Origin: Elysia crispata
Lineage: Eukaryota; Mollusca; Gastropoda; Plakobranchidae
DNA: 64,000 nucleotides
Direction: 5' to 3'
NCBI GenBank assembly: GCA_033675545.1
Contig: JAWDGP010006768.1
Location: forward strand, 1 to 64,000
Shown here: piece by piece, positions 1 to 8,737 of the stretch
How positions within the stretch are numbered: position 1 is the first letter of the stretch
Layout: every line of letters begins with the position of its first letter
Made by a program: the position numbers and the translations under genes
The notes under the pieces: model-generated
The model's database searches: none
Told to the model about the DNA's origin: nothing
The model's input: only the letters and a program-made list of their open reading frames with translations

Positions 1-24
1 CTGGCGCTGGGAATTCGGTTTCGA

Positions 25-30
25 GTATAC
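25..30 (+). repeat. Left 6-bp target-site duplication GTATAC
   Basis: The hexamer directly precedes the AG that opens the left inverted repeat and is identical to the hexamer after the right end. The sequence is itself palindromic, so it could be read as part of the inverted repeat. The AG terminus and the 6-bp length typical of Mavericks favour a target duplication. Confidence 0.8.
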
Positions 31-115
31 AGAGGGGGGTTCTGGACCACCTTGTACGAAAAACATACCACATCTACATGCACTCGGACCCCAATTCTGC
101 ATGTACGCAAAACAC
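31..115 (+). repeat. Left terminal inverted repeat
   Basis: This stretch is the reverse complement of 8831-8916, with scattered mismatches and small indels near the outer end and after base 92. The most conserved block starts at TTCTGGACCACCTTGTACGA. It contains repeated GTACGAAAAACA-like words that recur at both ends. Terminal inverted repeats of this family are thought to serve as protein-primed replication origins and as integrase substrates. That role is known for the family and not shown here. Confidence 0.85.
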
Positions 116-323
116 TTTTTTCGTACACGCGGCAATTCTGCATGTACACGCCTGGCCTACATACGTGGACTACAAGAGTGCAACTACCAACTAGGAGAGG
201 ACTGACCAGACAAAGGGCCCACCCCACCCCCCTGGCGGGCCTCCCAACGAGGGTTGCTTTATAATAAAAAAAATATCTGTATTTAAAGAAAAAAACGTTT
301 TTAGTATATACGCAATAGTTAAC

Positions 324-593
324 ATGAGGGGGACAAACAGCTGTGAATGGCTGTTGTTGGGAAAAACGGAGGTGTGCGGCAAGAGCTGCATGGGGAAATA
401 CTGCAAGACCCACAATGCTAGGATTGCAAAGGGCGGAAGCAACAGTGCATGCACCATTTGTGGTAAGGGGGTTAAAAACCAGTTTATGGTATGTAAAGGC
501 TGTGGCTATCACAGAGTCCTTGTGCGGTTTTGGCAAAGAGATTATAGGGCTTTCTCGGCAGAGGTTAAACGCCTAACCACCATAGAAATTTAG
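324..593 (+). CDS. Small Cys-rich zinc-ribbon-like protein of the element
   Basis: This 89-residue frame begins at an ATG 324 bases in, downstream of the left inverted repeat. It lies 100 bases before the polymerase on the same strand. It has an N-terminal cluster of cysteines and histidine (C-x3-C-x4-C-x2-H around residues 18-29). A second set of paired Cys-x2-Cys follows at about residues 46-60, ending in a basic tail. Such an arrangement suggests one or two small zinc-binding folds. A role as a nucleic-acid-binding early protein is inference. A shorter overlapping frame starting at 343 lacks this pattern and is a shadow. I recognise a similar small Cys-rich protein beside the polymerase in related invertebrate elements, but its function is unknown. 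Confidence 0.6.
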   Translation: MRGTNSCEWLLLGKTEVCGKSCMGKYCKTHNARIAKGGSNSACTICGKGVKNQFMVCKGCGYHRVLVRFWQRDYRAFSAEVKRLTTIEI

Positions 594-692
594 TTATGAC
601 TGCGCCCTCGCCCTCGTGTAGAGGTTTAATTTTTATCCAACAAATTTTTTTTCATTTAGATATATGATGACTCTTAGGTATACCCATCCACA

Positions 693-3600
693 ATGGTGAC
701 CATGGACGAATACATAGAGCAACTACTGGCAGAGATGCCAGATTCGGCTATCCGCAATGTGATCCAAAACATCCTGGACGAGCCCATTCCCGAGGCTGTT
801 AAAAGACGTTTGCTGAAGCCTCTACAGCCTAGGAAATATCGGCCTATTCCTCCACCGCGCAGAGCAAAAGAGAGGAAAAGGAAGTCCATTCAGGAGGAAT
901 TTGATCCCACCCCGAGCCACAAAGTTCTGAGGTCTGTGAAGGACTATCAAGACGAGCTCCAGGGCCTGTTTGAAGAACCGAAAGAACTCGCCTTCCGGCG
1001 GACTCGATGGACGCTCGGAAACTTCCTGCGCGGGTGGCAAATGGATGTGCCCCAGGGGCACCCACAGGGTGCGGATCCCAGAACCTTTCTCGAAAGTGTG
1101 GAACACAAGATCCGCGGAAAACTCGAGGAGGAGCTCAGAGCCTTAAGAGGAGGGTTGAAATTCCAGCTGGCTATAAAGGTGGAGCTTGTAAAAGTTAACC
1201 CAGACGGAAGCGAGGAATATATGGAGCCTGTTCTACGACATAGACAGGAGACCGTCCTTCAGGAAAACGAGATCGCAACAGCCCTCGAGGAAGCATTCCC
1301 GAGGCTGCAGGAAACTCTAGAAAAATTGACCCAGAGAGGATCTGGGTGGATGGTGGTACAGGTTCGCAAACTTTGGTTAGATATCGCCCGATATCAACCT
1401 CTCCGGGGCGGATCCTACATCCCACTGCCAAAGAAATTGCAAGATAAAAAGGCGGTGGTCAACGTGAAAAACAAAGACGACCACTGCCTGCGATGGGCCC
1501 TTCGGTCTGCCCTGTTTCAAGCTGCAGATCACACAGACAGACCCGCCAAATACCCCACCGCAGATGGTCTAGACTTCGCCGGCATCAATGCCCCCACACC
1601 CATCTCTCAGATCGTCAAGGTGGAGCGACAGAACGACCTTGCCATAAACGTGTTCGGCTGGGACAAGGGAGTGATAGTTCACCACGTCTCCAAACAGCCA
1701 GAAGACATACCCAGGACAAATCTGCTGCTTATACAAAAGGCCGGAAAGTTCCACTACACCTGGGTCAAAGACCTAAACCGTCTCCTCCACGACCAGAATA
1801 AAAACGGAAGGAAGAAGCACTTCTGTGAGCGTTGTCTTCATGGTTATTCCAGGGAAGACCTGCTGGAAGCTCACAGGCCGGAGTGCAAGGGAATAGGCCA
1901 GACAGCCGTAAGGGTGGAGATGCCCCAAGAGGGCAAGCTCACCTTTCAGAACCACCACAAGCAGCTGCCCGCGCCATACGTCATTTACGCCGACTTCGAA
2001 GCCCTCACCACGAAAGTCGAAGGGCCGGAGCTCGACCCGACAAAAAGCAACACCCAGAAGACACAACACCACGAGGCATGCAGTTACTGCTACGTGGTGG
2101 TGCGGTGCGACGGGAAGACAGAGGCGCCTGCCGAATACCGGGGGCCCAACGCAGCAGAACACTTCCTCCGAGCTCTCCAAGTGGAAGAGCGTGGGATCCA
2201 GAAAGTGCTGGCGAAACCGCAAGACATGAGAATGACAAGAGCAGACTGGGAGAGCCACAGGACTGCGAGCAGATGTCATGTGTGTGACAAACCTCTAGAG
2301 GGTGACAAGCTGGTATCCGCAAACAAGCCCGAGGCCTTCCACATCACGGCCCGCTACGAGCCCGACCGCGCGCTGCTCATGCGCAAAGGCGTGTACCCCT
2401 ATGAGTATATGGACTCCTGGGAGCGTTTTGAAGAGACCCAGCTTCCACCGAAGGAGGACTTCTACTCCAAGCTCACAGGCGCAAATATTTCCGATAGTGA
2501 CTACACCCATGCCCAGAGGGTCTGGGAGACCTTCGGGTGTCAAACCCTAGGCAACTACACCGACCTCTACTGCCGGACCGACGTGCTGCTCCTTGCCGAT
2601 GTCTTTGAGAACTTTCGAAAGACTTCCCAGAAACAATATGGGCTGGACCCGGCGAATTATTACACCAGTCCAGGCCTATCTTGGGATGCTCTCCTCAAAA
2701 AGACCGGAGTAGAACTGGAGCTGCTAACAGACTATGACCAACACCTCTTCATCGAGAAGGGGATGCGTGGAGGCATCTCGATGGTGTCGAAGCGCCACGC
2801 CAGGGCGAACAACCCCGCAGTAGAGGGATACGACCCGGAGAAGCCCAACAACCACATTCTCTACCTTGACGCCAACAACCTTTACGGGTGGGCCATGAGC
2901 CAGCCCCTTCCGACTGGCGGATTTCGATGGGTAGAGGACTGTGATGGGCTGGTTGGTACAATCCAAGACCAACCGGCCGACGGGCCCGAGGGTTTTATCC
3001 TCGAGGTGGACCTGGAGTACCCCCAGGAGCTTCACGATGAGCACAACGCCTACCCGCTCGCTCCAGAGCGCATGGTGGTTCAGAAAAAGTGGATGTCAGA
3101 GTATCAGCATGGCCTCCTGGGCAAAGGTATGGCGTCCGCCGAGGTCGAAAAACTGGTCCCCAACCTCCGCGACAAGAATCACTACGTGCTCCACTACCGC
3201 AACCTCCAGCTTTACTTGGGACTCGGGATGAAGCTGAAAAAGATACACCGCGCCCTGCGCTTCGAGCAGAGCCCCTGGATGGAGCCCTACATTCGGATGA
3301 ACACCGAGCTGCGAAAGCAGGCCACCAGCGCCTTCGAGAAGGATCTCTACAAACTGATGAACAACTCTGTCTTCGGTAAGACCATGGAGAACCTGCGAAA
3401 GCGAGTCGACGTCAAACTGGTGCGCGCACACGAGGAGGACAAACTCCGCCGGCTCCTGGCTAGCCCGTCTTTCGCCAGAGCAAACATCTTCGACGACGAC
3501 CTCGCCGCCATAGAGGTCCACAAGAGCCGTCTAGTCCTCAACCGCCCCGTATACGTGGGCATGAGCATTCTCGACCTATCGAAGACGTTAATGTACGACT

Positions 3601-4181
3601 TCTACTACAACCAGCTCCTGGCCCAGTACGGAGACCGGTGCCAGCTACTCTACACCGACACCGACAGCCTCCTCCTCGAGATCCAAACGAAGGACGTCTA
3701 TCGGGACATGGGCAAGCACGCCGAGCTATACGACACGTCCGACTACCCACGCGAGCACCCTCTGCACAGCGTCGAAAACAAAAAGGTTGTCGGGAAGATG
3801 ACGGACGAATGTGCCGGGCGCCCAATCGCGGAATACATCGGCTTACGCCCCAAGATGTACAGCATCCTCGAGGCTAACGGGGACAACACGAAGAAAGCCA
3901 AGGGCGTGAAAAAGTACGTCGTGAAGAAACACATAAGACACAGTCAATACAGGGAGGCTCTCTTCGATAAAACGACCTTCCACCACGGCATGAATGTCCT
4001 GCGATCAGAGCGCCACCGTATCTATGGGCAACACCTCCACAAGGTATCGCTGTCTCCCTTCGACTCCAAGCGGTGGATCGCAGAAAACGGGGTGGAAACT
4101 CTTGCTTATGGGCATAGGGATGCCCTACCGACCGGTACAGCCGAGATGAACGCTTACATTGACGAATTTCTTAACGGTTGA
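693..4181 (+). CDS. Protein-primed family B DNA polymerase (Maverick type)
   Basis: This 1162-residue uninterrupted frame replicates linear DNA from a protein primer in its family. An N-terminal region of about 370 residues precedes a C2HC-like zinc motif at 376-400. The exonuclease I motif is D434-F-E436. Polymerase motif A is D726-ANNLYG, motif B is K887-LMNNSVFGK, and motif C is Y987-T-D989-T-D991. A conserved lysine-rich thumb segment with an EYIGLRPKMY block follows near residue 1050. These catalytic residues are all present. Between residues about 533 and 537 the zinc-binding segment that starts CHVC runs straight into a palm-proximal segment. The partner Cys/His residues and much of the exonuclease region expected from relatives are missing, so an in-frame deletion of roughly 80-100 residues is likely. 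Its 3' end overlaps the convergent integrase gene by about 11 bases. Confidence 0.93.
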   Translation: MVTMDEYIEQLLAEMPDSAIRNVIQNILDEPIPEAVKRRLLKPLQPRKYRPIPPPRRAKERKRKSIQEEFDPTPSHKVLRSVKDYQDELQGLFEEPKELAFRRTRWTLGNFLRGWQMDVPQGHPQGADPRTFLESVEHKIRGKLEEELRALRGGLKFQLAIKVELVKVNPDGSEEYMEPVLRHRQETVLQENEIATALEEAFPRLQETLEKLTQRGSGWMVVQVRKLWLDIARYQPLRGGSYIPLPKKLQDKKAVVNVKNKDDHCLRWALRSALFQAADHTDRPAKYPTADGLDFAGINAPTPISQIVKVERQNDLAINVFGWDKGVIVHHVSKQPEDIPRTNLLLIQKAGKFHYTWVKDLNRLLHDQNKNGRKKHFCERCLHGYSREDLLEAHRPECKGIGQTAVRVEMPQEGKLTFQNHHKQLPAPYVIYADFEALTTKVEGPELDPTKSNTQKTQHHEACSYCYVVVRCDGKTEAPAEYRGPNAAEHFLRALQVEERGIQKVLAKPQDMRMTRADWESHRTASRCHVCDKPLEGDKLVSANKPEAFHITARYEPDRALLMRKGVYPYEYMDSWERFEETQLPPKEDFYSKLTGANISDSDYTHAQRVWETFGCQTLGNYTDLYCRTDVLLLADVFENFRKTSQKQYGLDPANYYTSPGLSWDALLKKTGVELELLTDYDQHLFIEKGMRGGISMVSKRHARANNPAVEGYDPEKPNNHILYLDANNLYGWAMSQPLPTGGFRWVEDCDGLVGTIQDQPADGPEGFILEVDLEYPQELHDEHNAYPLAPERMVVQKKWMSEYQHGLLGKGMASAEVEKLVPNLRDKNHYVLHYRNLQLYLGLGMKLKKIHRALRFEQSPWMEPYIRMNTELRKQATSAFEKDLYKLMNNSVFGKTMENLRKRVDVKLVRAHEEDKLRRLLASPSFARANIFDDDLAAIEVHKSRLVLNRPVYVGMSILDLSKTLMYDFYYNQLLAQYGDRCQLLYTDTDSLLLEIQTKDVYRDMGKHAELYDTSDYPREHPLHSVENKKVVGKMTDECAGRPIAEYIGLRPKMYSILEANGDNTKKAKGVKKYVVKKHIRHSQYREALFDKTTFHHGMNVLRSERHRIYGQHLHKVSLSPFDSKRWIAENGVETLAYGHRDALPTGTAEMNAYIDEFLNG

Positions 4182-5201
4182 GAACACCATCGGGAGGCAG
4201 TTGAGTGTCAGGAGGCACAACCAAGAGCTCCTCACGGACAAAACCCCGACTAGGTCCTCGACCTTCAAAGTCAAGATAATAAAGCACAGGCTCTCCGGGC
4301 TTGGTCAAGGTGCGCCCTAGTCGGTACACCCGGAGGGACCACACAGGGTCTGTAGCGCGACGCCGCCCACCCTCGAGTTCGCCGGGCTGATAGAGGAAGC
4401 GAACACCGACCCCCGAAGGGAGCTTCTGCTCTTGAAGGCCAACAGGGCGGCCAGGAACCGTAGAGGAGGGCTCTCCACTCACAGACTTTACCTTAATGGC
4501 CTCAGAGGGTCGCTTACCGGTCAGCCGGGTGACCTCTCCATTCAGAGCAGAGACGACCGCAGGCAGCCGCCGCACCCACTCTGTGGATCGTTCACCAACA
4601 GGCAGCCGCATCTCCTGGGCGTACTGGTGGCCGAAGAGCCTCTCAGACAGAGTTCTGTTCCACCGCTCCACGATTCCTTGGTCCCGGTGGGAACCGACCC
4701 GGCCGCGCCTTACCTCGACGGTGTGTATAGCAAGGAGTTGGCTAACTTCCCCATAAATTCGCGTCCAGGGTCCACCTGTAGCATCTTGGGCCACGTCAAA
4801 GGCCCCCGTTTGTAGATGCAAGACAGGGCATCGGCGACCCCTGCTGCACCCTTGGTAGTCAGCGGCTCGGCCTCCTTGTACCGCGAGGCAACGTCGACTA
4901 CGGTCAAAGCGTACTTATAGGTCTTCCGTCCCACGCGGTCGTGGGGAAGAAAGAGCAGGTCGGCTTGATGGACCTCATTTGGCACCTGGACATCAAACTT
5001 TGGTCTTGGTATGTGCCGCGGCGCAGGTAGGTAGATCTGCCAGATGGCCTGTTTCTTCAGCCAGTCTTTTGCCACATCGAGAGGGACCCCCGCTGCAGAC
5101 GCCAGCTTCTTAACAGCTGTGATTCCTTTCCAGTAGCCCCCGGGGCTGTAGTAAATCCTCGACAGGCGAGAGTCCATTTTCATGTATTCCAAAAAACCCA
5201 A
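4171..5201 (-). pseudogene. Retroviral-type (rve/DDE) integrase, broken by one frameshift
   Basis: Two overlapping minus-strand frames form one integrase: 5201-4710 carries the N-terminal part and 4821-4171 the C-terminal part. Reading must switch frame somewhere in 4710-4821. The N-terminal frame has a helix-rich SPGGYWKG region, the first catalytic aspartate in HQADLLFLPHD, and the second in LQVDPGREFMG. The C-terminal frame has the catalytic glutamate in GIVERWNRTL and then a C-terminal DNA-binding region with basic residues. All three acidic residues of the DDE triad are therefore visible, but on two frames. Integrases of this family insert Mavericks and make 6-bp duplications, matching the GTATAC repeats here. 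No obvious slippery site was seen, so a decay mutation or sequencing error is more likely than programmed shifting. The start may be the methionine near 5195 or 5186. Confidence 0.85.
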
Positions 5202-5251
5202 CCAACCTCCAACACACCAATACCAGGCCAGAAAAATTGGGGTCTCACCGA

Positions 5252-5677
5252 CTATCTCCTAGCGATATAGTATGTCACAAGGCCGGTTACGACCATACCC
5301 CCGATAACAAATGAAATCTCGCGGTCTTTTTGGGCGCTGCTCGGTGTATAGAAGTCGGAAAGCTGGGGCTCGGGCTCTAGCGGGTCGAGGTTTTCCCCTG
5401 TGATGAGGATGTACTCGCGCCATGCCGCTTCGGCGTCGTGGAAGTCTTGGACTGCCTGGTGTTGTTCCCTGAGTTTTTTGTTGATCCAGTCAAGGCGTTC
5501 AGTACGCTTCTGAGACCATTCAGCCTGGGCGGTCTGCAGCTGCTCCATGGCTTTGTCGTGTCTTTTCTGTTCTTCGGCTGTGTCTCCTTTGTCGAGCTTC
5601 GAGAACAGGTAGTTGCTACCTGAGAACGCCAGAGCGTTCACGATGGCGCCTCCGGCCATCATCGCGATGCTAGCCAT
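5252..5677 (-). CDS. Element protein with central coiled coil and C-terminal membrane segment
   Basis: This frame of about 141 residues probably starts at the methionine at 5677 (MASIAMMAGG), although an upstream one exists at 5692. The N-terminus is small and hydrophobic, and a charged, glutamine-rich stretch likely to form a coiled coil occupies residues 30-90. A proline-rich linker follows, then a C-terminal hydrophobic helix (FVIGGMVVTGLVTYYIA). It lies between the integrase and another small membrane protein on the same strand. I do not recognise a named family. The position in the virion-gene block suggests a capsid- or membrane-associated protein, which is inference. Confidence 0.6.
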   Translation of the reverse strand: MASIAMMAGGAIVNALAFSGSNYLFSKLDKGDTAEEQKRHDKAMEQLQTAQAEWSQKRTERLDWINKKLREQHQAVQDFHDAEAAWREYILITGENLDPLEPEPQLSDFYTPSSAQKDREISFVIGGMVVTGLVTYYIARR

Positions 5678-5684
5678 TGTGCTA

Positions 5685-5915
5685 CTACGCAATATTAGGG
5701 GGGATTATTTTTTGTTTAATCAACTCGTCCTTAGTCAAAATGGCGAACGAGACATTCATAATCAGCAGCCCGGCGTCGCGTGCCGACAGGTCGAGTTTTG
5801 GCAGCGACCCCTTGATGGCCATCTGGCCGAGTTTTGCGTACCCTATCGCAAACCCGCTGACAAGGGCGGCATGATACAGGGTGTTCGCTATAGCTTTTCC
5901 GTCAATCGAAGCCAT
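5685..5915 (-). CDS. Small two-helix hydrophobic protein of the element
   Basis: The frame is open from 5951, but the methionine at 5915 (MASIDGKAIA) resembles the start of the neighbouring downstream protein and avoids most of the overlap with the preceding gene. The product is about 76 residues. It has two hydrophobic segments (YHAALVSGFAIGYAKLGQMA and GLLIMNVSFAIL) and a basic tail, so it is likely a membrane or membrane-proximal virion protein. The downstream gene begins only a few bases after its stop, consistent with one polycistronic or densely packed late block. No function is assigned. Confidence 0.5.
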   Translation of the reverse strand: MASIDGKAIANTLYHAALVSGFAIGYAKLGQMAIKGSLPKLDLSARDAGLLIMNVSFAILTKDELIKQKIIPPNIA

Positions 5916-5922
5916 GGTGTTG

Positions 5923-6450
5923 TTATTCCATATAATGTGGATTATGCGCAACCTTCAATTGCTGAGCAGACCCCGCGCTGTTTTGCAGGACCTGGGGCTT
6001 TTTCTCCTCTGGCGGTAGCGGCCTCGGCGGTAGCGGCGGCGACGATTCTGCGCGGTGAGACCAATAGGCCAGCGCCCCGGCAGCAGCCACCAGTACGCCT
6101 ACAGGCCAGGTAAACAACGCGGGGTCTTCTTCTTTTTTGTCGCGTTGCGGGGCGGCTTCCTCGTTGCTATGCGCGTCGGGCGGGTCGGCCACGAACGCTG
6201 GATCCCGCAGAGCCTCCTTGGCTGCCGCGAGTTCTCTTTCAAGGCGCTCCGTCTTGGCTTTCCTGGCGGCGGCGCCGGCACGCCCCGCGGCAGCCTTCTT
6301 CTCGTCTTTCAGTTTAGACGGCCGGCTGGGTGCCGGCGTCGTCACCCTCAAAACCGGCTCCGCTGCATCCTCCGCCGAGGCCGCCGGCGTGGCTGTCTCC
6401 GGTGAGGGCGACTCCACCGGTGGAGTCAAATTGCTGTCTCTCGAGTCCAT
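5923..6450 (-). CDS. Proline/alanine-rich single-pass membrane protein of the element
   Basis: A 175-residue frame. The first 60 residues are low-complexity (Pro, Ala, Ser, Thr) and the next 40 are strongly charged and probably coiled-coil. One membrane helix follows (WPVGVLVAAAGALAYWS) near residues 117-133, and then a proline-rich tail with several PPxP/PxxP motifs. It overlaps the end of the upstream 254-residue gene by 137 bases in another frame. That overlap is unusual for host genes and typical of compact viral genomes. I do not recognise the family, and a structural or envelope-like role is only inferred from context. Confidence 0.55.
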   Translation of the reverse strand: MDSRDSNLTPPVESPSPETATPAASAEDAAEPVLRVTTPAPSRPSKLKDEKKAAAGRAGAAARKAKTERLERELAAAKEALRDPAFVADPPDAHSNEEAAPQRDKKEEDPALFTWPVGVLVAAAGALAYWSHRAESSPPLPPRPLPPEEKKPQVLQNSAGSAQQLKVAHNPHYME

Positions 6451-7078
6451 CTTCTTCTATACGCCTTGGGCATTGGTGTCCAAATTGGCAGTACTTCGCC
6501 GTGGTCAACGCCGCGGTGATCGGCGCCAGAAGCTTCCCGTAGCGATAGTATAATTCGCAAGCAGTGCTGTTGAGCGCATGGCCGACAAACGGGTCGGACT
6601 CTAGGTCCTCCAAGAGCGGCTGCCGGTTCTCGGGAGGAATAGGGAGAAACATACTGACCACGCTCGTGTACAGCTGTATAGCCGCGCGCCCCAGAGTTTT
6701 TGTCATGGCAGCCCCCAGTCGTACCTCGTAGCGGGCGTAGAGCTTTCCAACCTCGTCGTCGCCCAGTGCATCGATTTCTTCCGCAGACCAGGCCTTCCCG
6801 AGGTACTGTCTGGCCTGCCCCCCGGCTACGACGGTGGCCAGCCTCTCGCGTTTTGCCGCCGTTGTAGGCTGCGGCTGTGCCGCTGGCTGCGGTTGTGGCA
6901 CCGCTGCGGTGGTTTCTTCGGCGAGCAGTCCGTCGAGCAAATCGTCCATCTTCGTGTGCAATAAAGAAATAAGTTTCCGAGTTTCTCGCCTAGCTCTAAT
7001 ATATTCACCGACCCCCCACAGGAGAACCACAAGTGTGGTCAAAGAGAGAGCCGTGTTTAATACCAATAACAACAACAT
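6314..7078 (-). CDS. Element protein with N-terminal membrane anchor and conserved helical core
   Basis: A 254-residue frame starting at 7078, only three bases after the ATPase stop. Residues 3-25 form a hydrophobic helix (LLLVLNTALSLTTLVVLLWG) followed by basic residues, as expected of an N-terminal membrane anchor. A Gln/Pro/Ala linker at 58-75 leads to a helical core at about 85-200. The core contains DALGDDEVGKLYARYEVR and a histidine/cysteine near its end. The last 50 residues are Gly/Ser-rich and overlap the following gene, so that tail may be less constrained. Similar proteins accompany Maverick-type genes in invertebrate genomes, but I know no assigned function. Confidence 0.6.
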   Translation of the reverse strand: MLLLLVLNTALSLTTLVVLLWGVGEYIRARRETRKLISLLHTKMDDLLDGLLAEETTAAVPQPQPAAQPQPTTAAKRERLATVVAGGQARQYLGKAWSAEEIDALGDDEVGKLYARYEVRLGAAMTKTLGRAAIQLYTSVVSMFLPIPPENRQPLLEDLESDPFVGHALNSTACELYYRYGKLLAPITAALTTAKYCQFGHQCPRRIEEDGLERQQFDSTGGVALTGDSHAGGLGGGCSGAGFEGDDAGTQPAV

Positions 7079-7081
7079 ATT

Positions 7082-7720
7082 TTAAGCAGGTGATATACAA
7101 CCATAAGAACATGGTTGCGTAGTCTTCAGCACCAGCGTAGCATGTTTTTCCAAGGCCAACCGGCGACGTATGTCGACTCGCTCTTCCTGCGAGGCTATAA
7201 CATCGTTCTCCCGGAGGCACTCCTCGAAAGAGTCTCGGTCCTTACAGTGGAATAAAGCCACCCACTGGGTCTGTTCACGCAGGTCTTTGAGGACCGAGTT
7301 GTATCGCTGAGACAGCACCCAGACGGATTGCTGGGCGTGGCGGCCGGAGAAGGCCAACTCCGAGAGGGTATCTCTCTTTTTCGTCATCGCCTGCGAGGCG
7401 CTGCAGTCGTCGATGATGAAAAGGGTCGGCTCGCCTTTGAAACGGTGGTACCAAAAGCGGAGCCAATCGTGCAGACGTTCGCCCGGGTCGACAATAAACA
7501 CCTCGGGGTCACTCCACACCCACGGGCGACCCTGGTAGGTGGTGTTGTGCCGGATAGTGGGGCATAGTATGACGATGTGGTGGAAGACTCCGCGATAAGG
7601 CCCCTTCTCAAGGAGGTCCAGGATGAACGCCGTTTTCCCACAGCCTGTTTGCCCAGAAATGACGGCCGCGTGGGCGGCGCGCGGCAATTTGTTAATACAA
7701 GATGGACGTGATTCGCCCAT
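7082..7720 (-). CDS. A32/FtsK-HerA-type genome-packaging ATPase
   Basis: This 212-residue intact frame has a Walker A P-loop GQTGCGKT near residues 24-31. The Walker B motif is a hydrophobic strand ending in two aspartates (PTLFIIDDCS). Downstream, a glutamine in the SQRYNSVLKDLR segment could be the sensor. The order and spacing fit the A32-like packaging ATPases of Mavericks and large DNA viruses, which drive DNA into capsids. The start at 7720 overlaps the last 29 bases of the capsid-like gene. The length is close to that of compact family members and no disruption is seen. Confidence 0.85.
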   Translation of the reverse strand: MGESRPSCINKLPRAAHAAVISGQTGCGKTAFILDLLEKGPYRGVFHHIVILCPTIRHNTTYQGRPWVWSDPEVFIVDPGERLHDWLRFWYHRFKGEPTLFIIDDCSASQAMTKKRDTLSELAFSGRHAQQSVWVLSQRYNSVLKDLREQTQWVALFHCKDRDSFEECLRENDVIASQEERVDIRRRLALEKHATLVLKTTQPCSYGCISPA

Positions 7721-8680
7721 CCTCCAGGTTTAGTTGTGCATCCATGATGAGGAAGACATACACATCCAATACGCCGGCGGCCTCGGGCTTCTTCGTGATC
7801 TGCAGTGTCACACCTTCCGACGCGTTCTCGATTCGTCGCCCCGTACCGTGGAGCTGATCGTCATCACTGGACCGCAGGTCAAGCCACAGGGCGTACTTGC
7901 TGGTGAGGTACTCGGGGAGAGACACATCCGCCAGGGCGAGGTCTTTCGCGACTATACCTACCATGGGGTGCCGTTTGGAGCCGCTTGCGTGAAACTTTCT
8001 GACCTCGTCCCACTGCTGGTATGCGCGCAGGCCCTGCGCATAGAGCTCGTTCGGGACGCCCTCAATGGTAACTTCAACTTTCGTAATCTGGGGGTTGTAG
8101 AAGGCCTCCGTGTCGCGCTGGAAGGCAGCCGCGGGGTCCACAAAGAGCAGCAGGAGTCCCTTCATGGAGCGCGCTGGGGTGTTGATGTTTATGTTCCAGA
8201 CTGTGTCGCTCTTATCTCGGCGGAGCTTGCGGTGCCGGAGGATACGCTCGTAGAGGATCGCCAAGCGGTTGGCGTACTGGGAGCGGATCAATCGGGCGAG
8301 TTCGGCGTTGGTGACCTTATCGAACTCTAGACTGATGTTTTCGACCGTGTAGCTGCCGCCAGCGGCGGTGGCCTGTACGGTCGAGCCGTACTCGTTAAAC
8401 TTAGTTCATACTCCAGCCGGTCTCCCAGCCCCGCCTGGTAGAACGGCATGTGACTCTCTAGAATTTCAAAGTCGAGTGGCACGAAGAATCTGTTGCCGTA
8501 CGCTTCTGAAATGGCCTTGTCGGCGGGAACGTTTGCGGCGTCCCCCGCGCCGACACGAAGCTTGGTCGCGTTGCGGTCGGCGGTGGTGTCTATGCCCTGA
8601 TATTGCGCGTTCCCGCGCTCACGGGCGGTCTTCCAGAGATCTTGGTAGCAGTAATAGACGTCTGAATCATCGATCGACAT
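7692..8680 (-). pseudogene. Putative major capsid (jelly-roll) protein, broken by one frameshift
   Basis: Two minus-strand frames make up this gene. The upstream frame is read from about 8680 (MSIDDSDVYYCY) and ends near 8330, and the downstream frame ends at 7692. Homologous-looking reading passes from one to the other near 8395, where a single-base gain or loss has occurred. The predicted product is about 330 residues. It has a conserved segment RFFVPLDFEILESHMPFY and a C-terminal beta-rich region with ALWLDLRSSDDDQLHGTGRR and DVYVFLIMDAQLN. Position next to the packaging ATPase and the beta-rich character point to a capsid subunit. It is shorter than classical Maverick hexon-like capsids, so a minor capsid protein is an alternative. 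The upstream start is uncertain because the frame stays open into the inverted repeat. Confidence 0.6.
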
Positions 8681-8737
8681 AACCTCGTTTCCGCTGAAGC
8701 GAATGATCACTCTCTTGCAGATTGCGCGGCCTATACC

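Noticed and set aside
191-457. Minus-strand 88-codon frame at the left end of the element
   Set aside because: It overlaps the zinc-ribbon-like gene and non-coding leader, has no motif and is probably a shadow.
1773-2279. Long antisense frames within the polymerase gene
   Set aside because: GC-rich coding sequence gives long shadow frames; the polymerase motifs fix the true strand.
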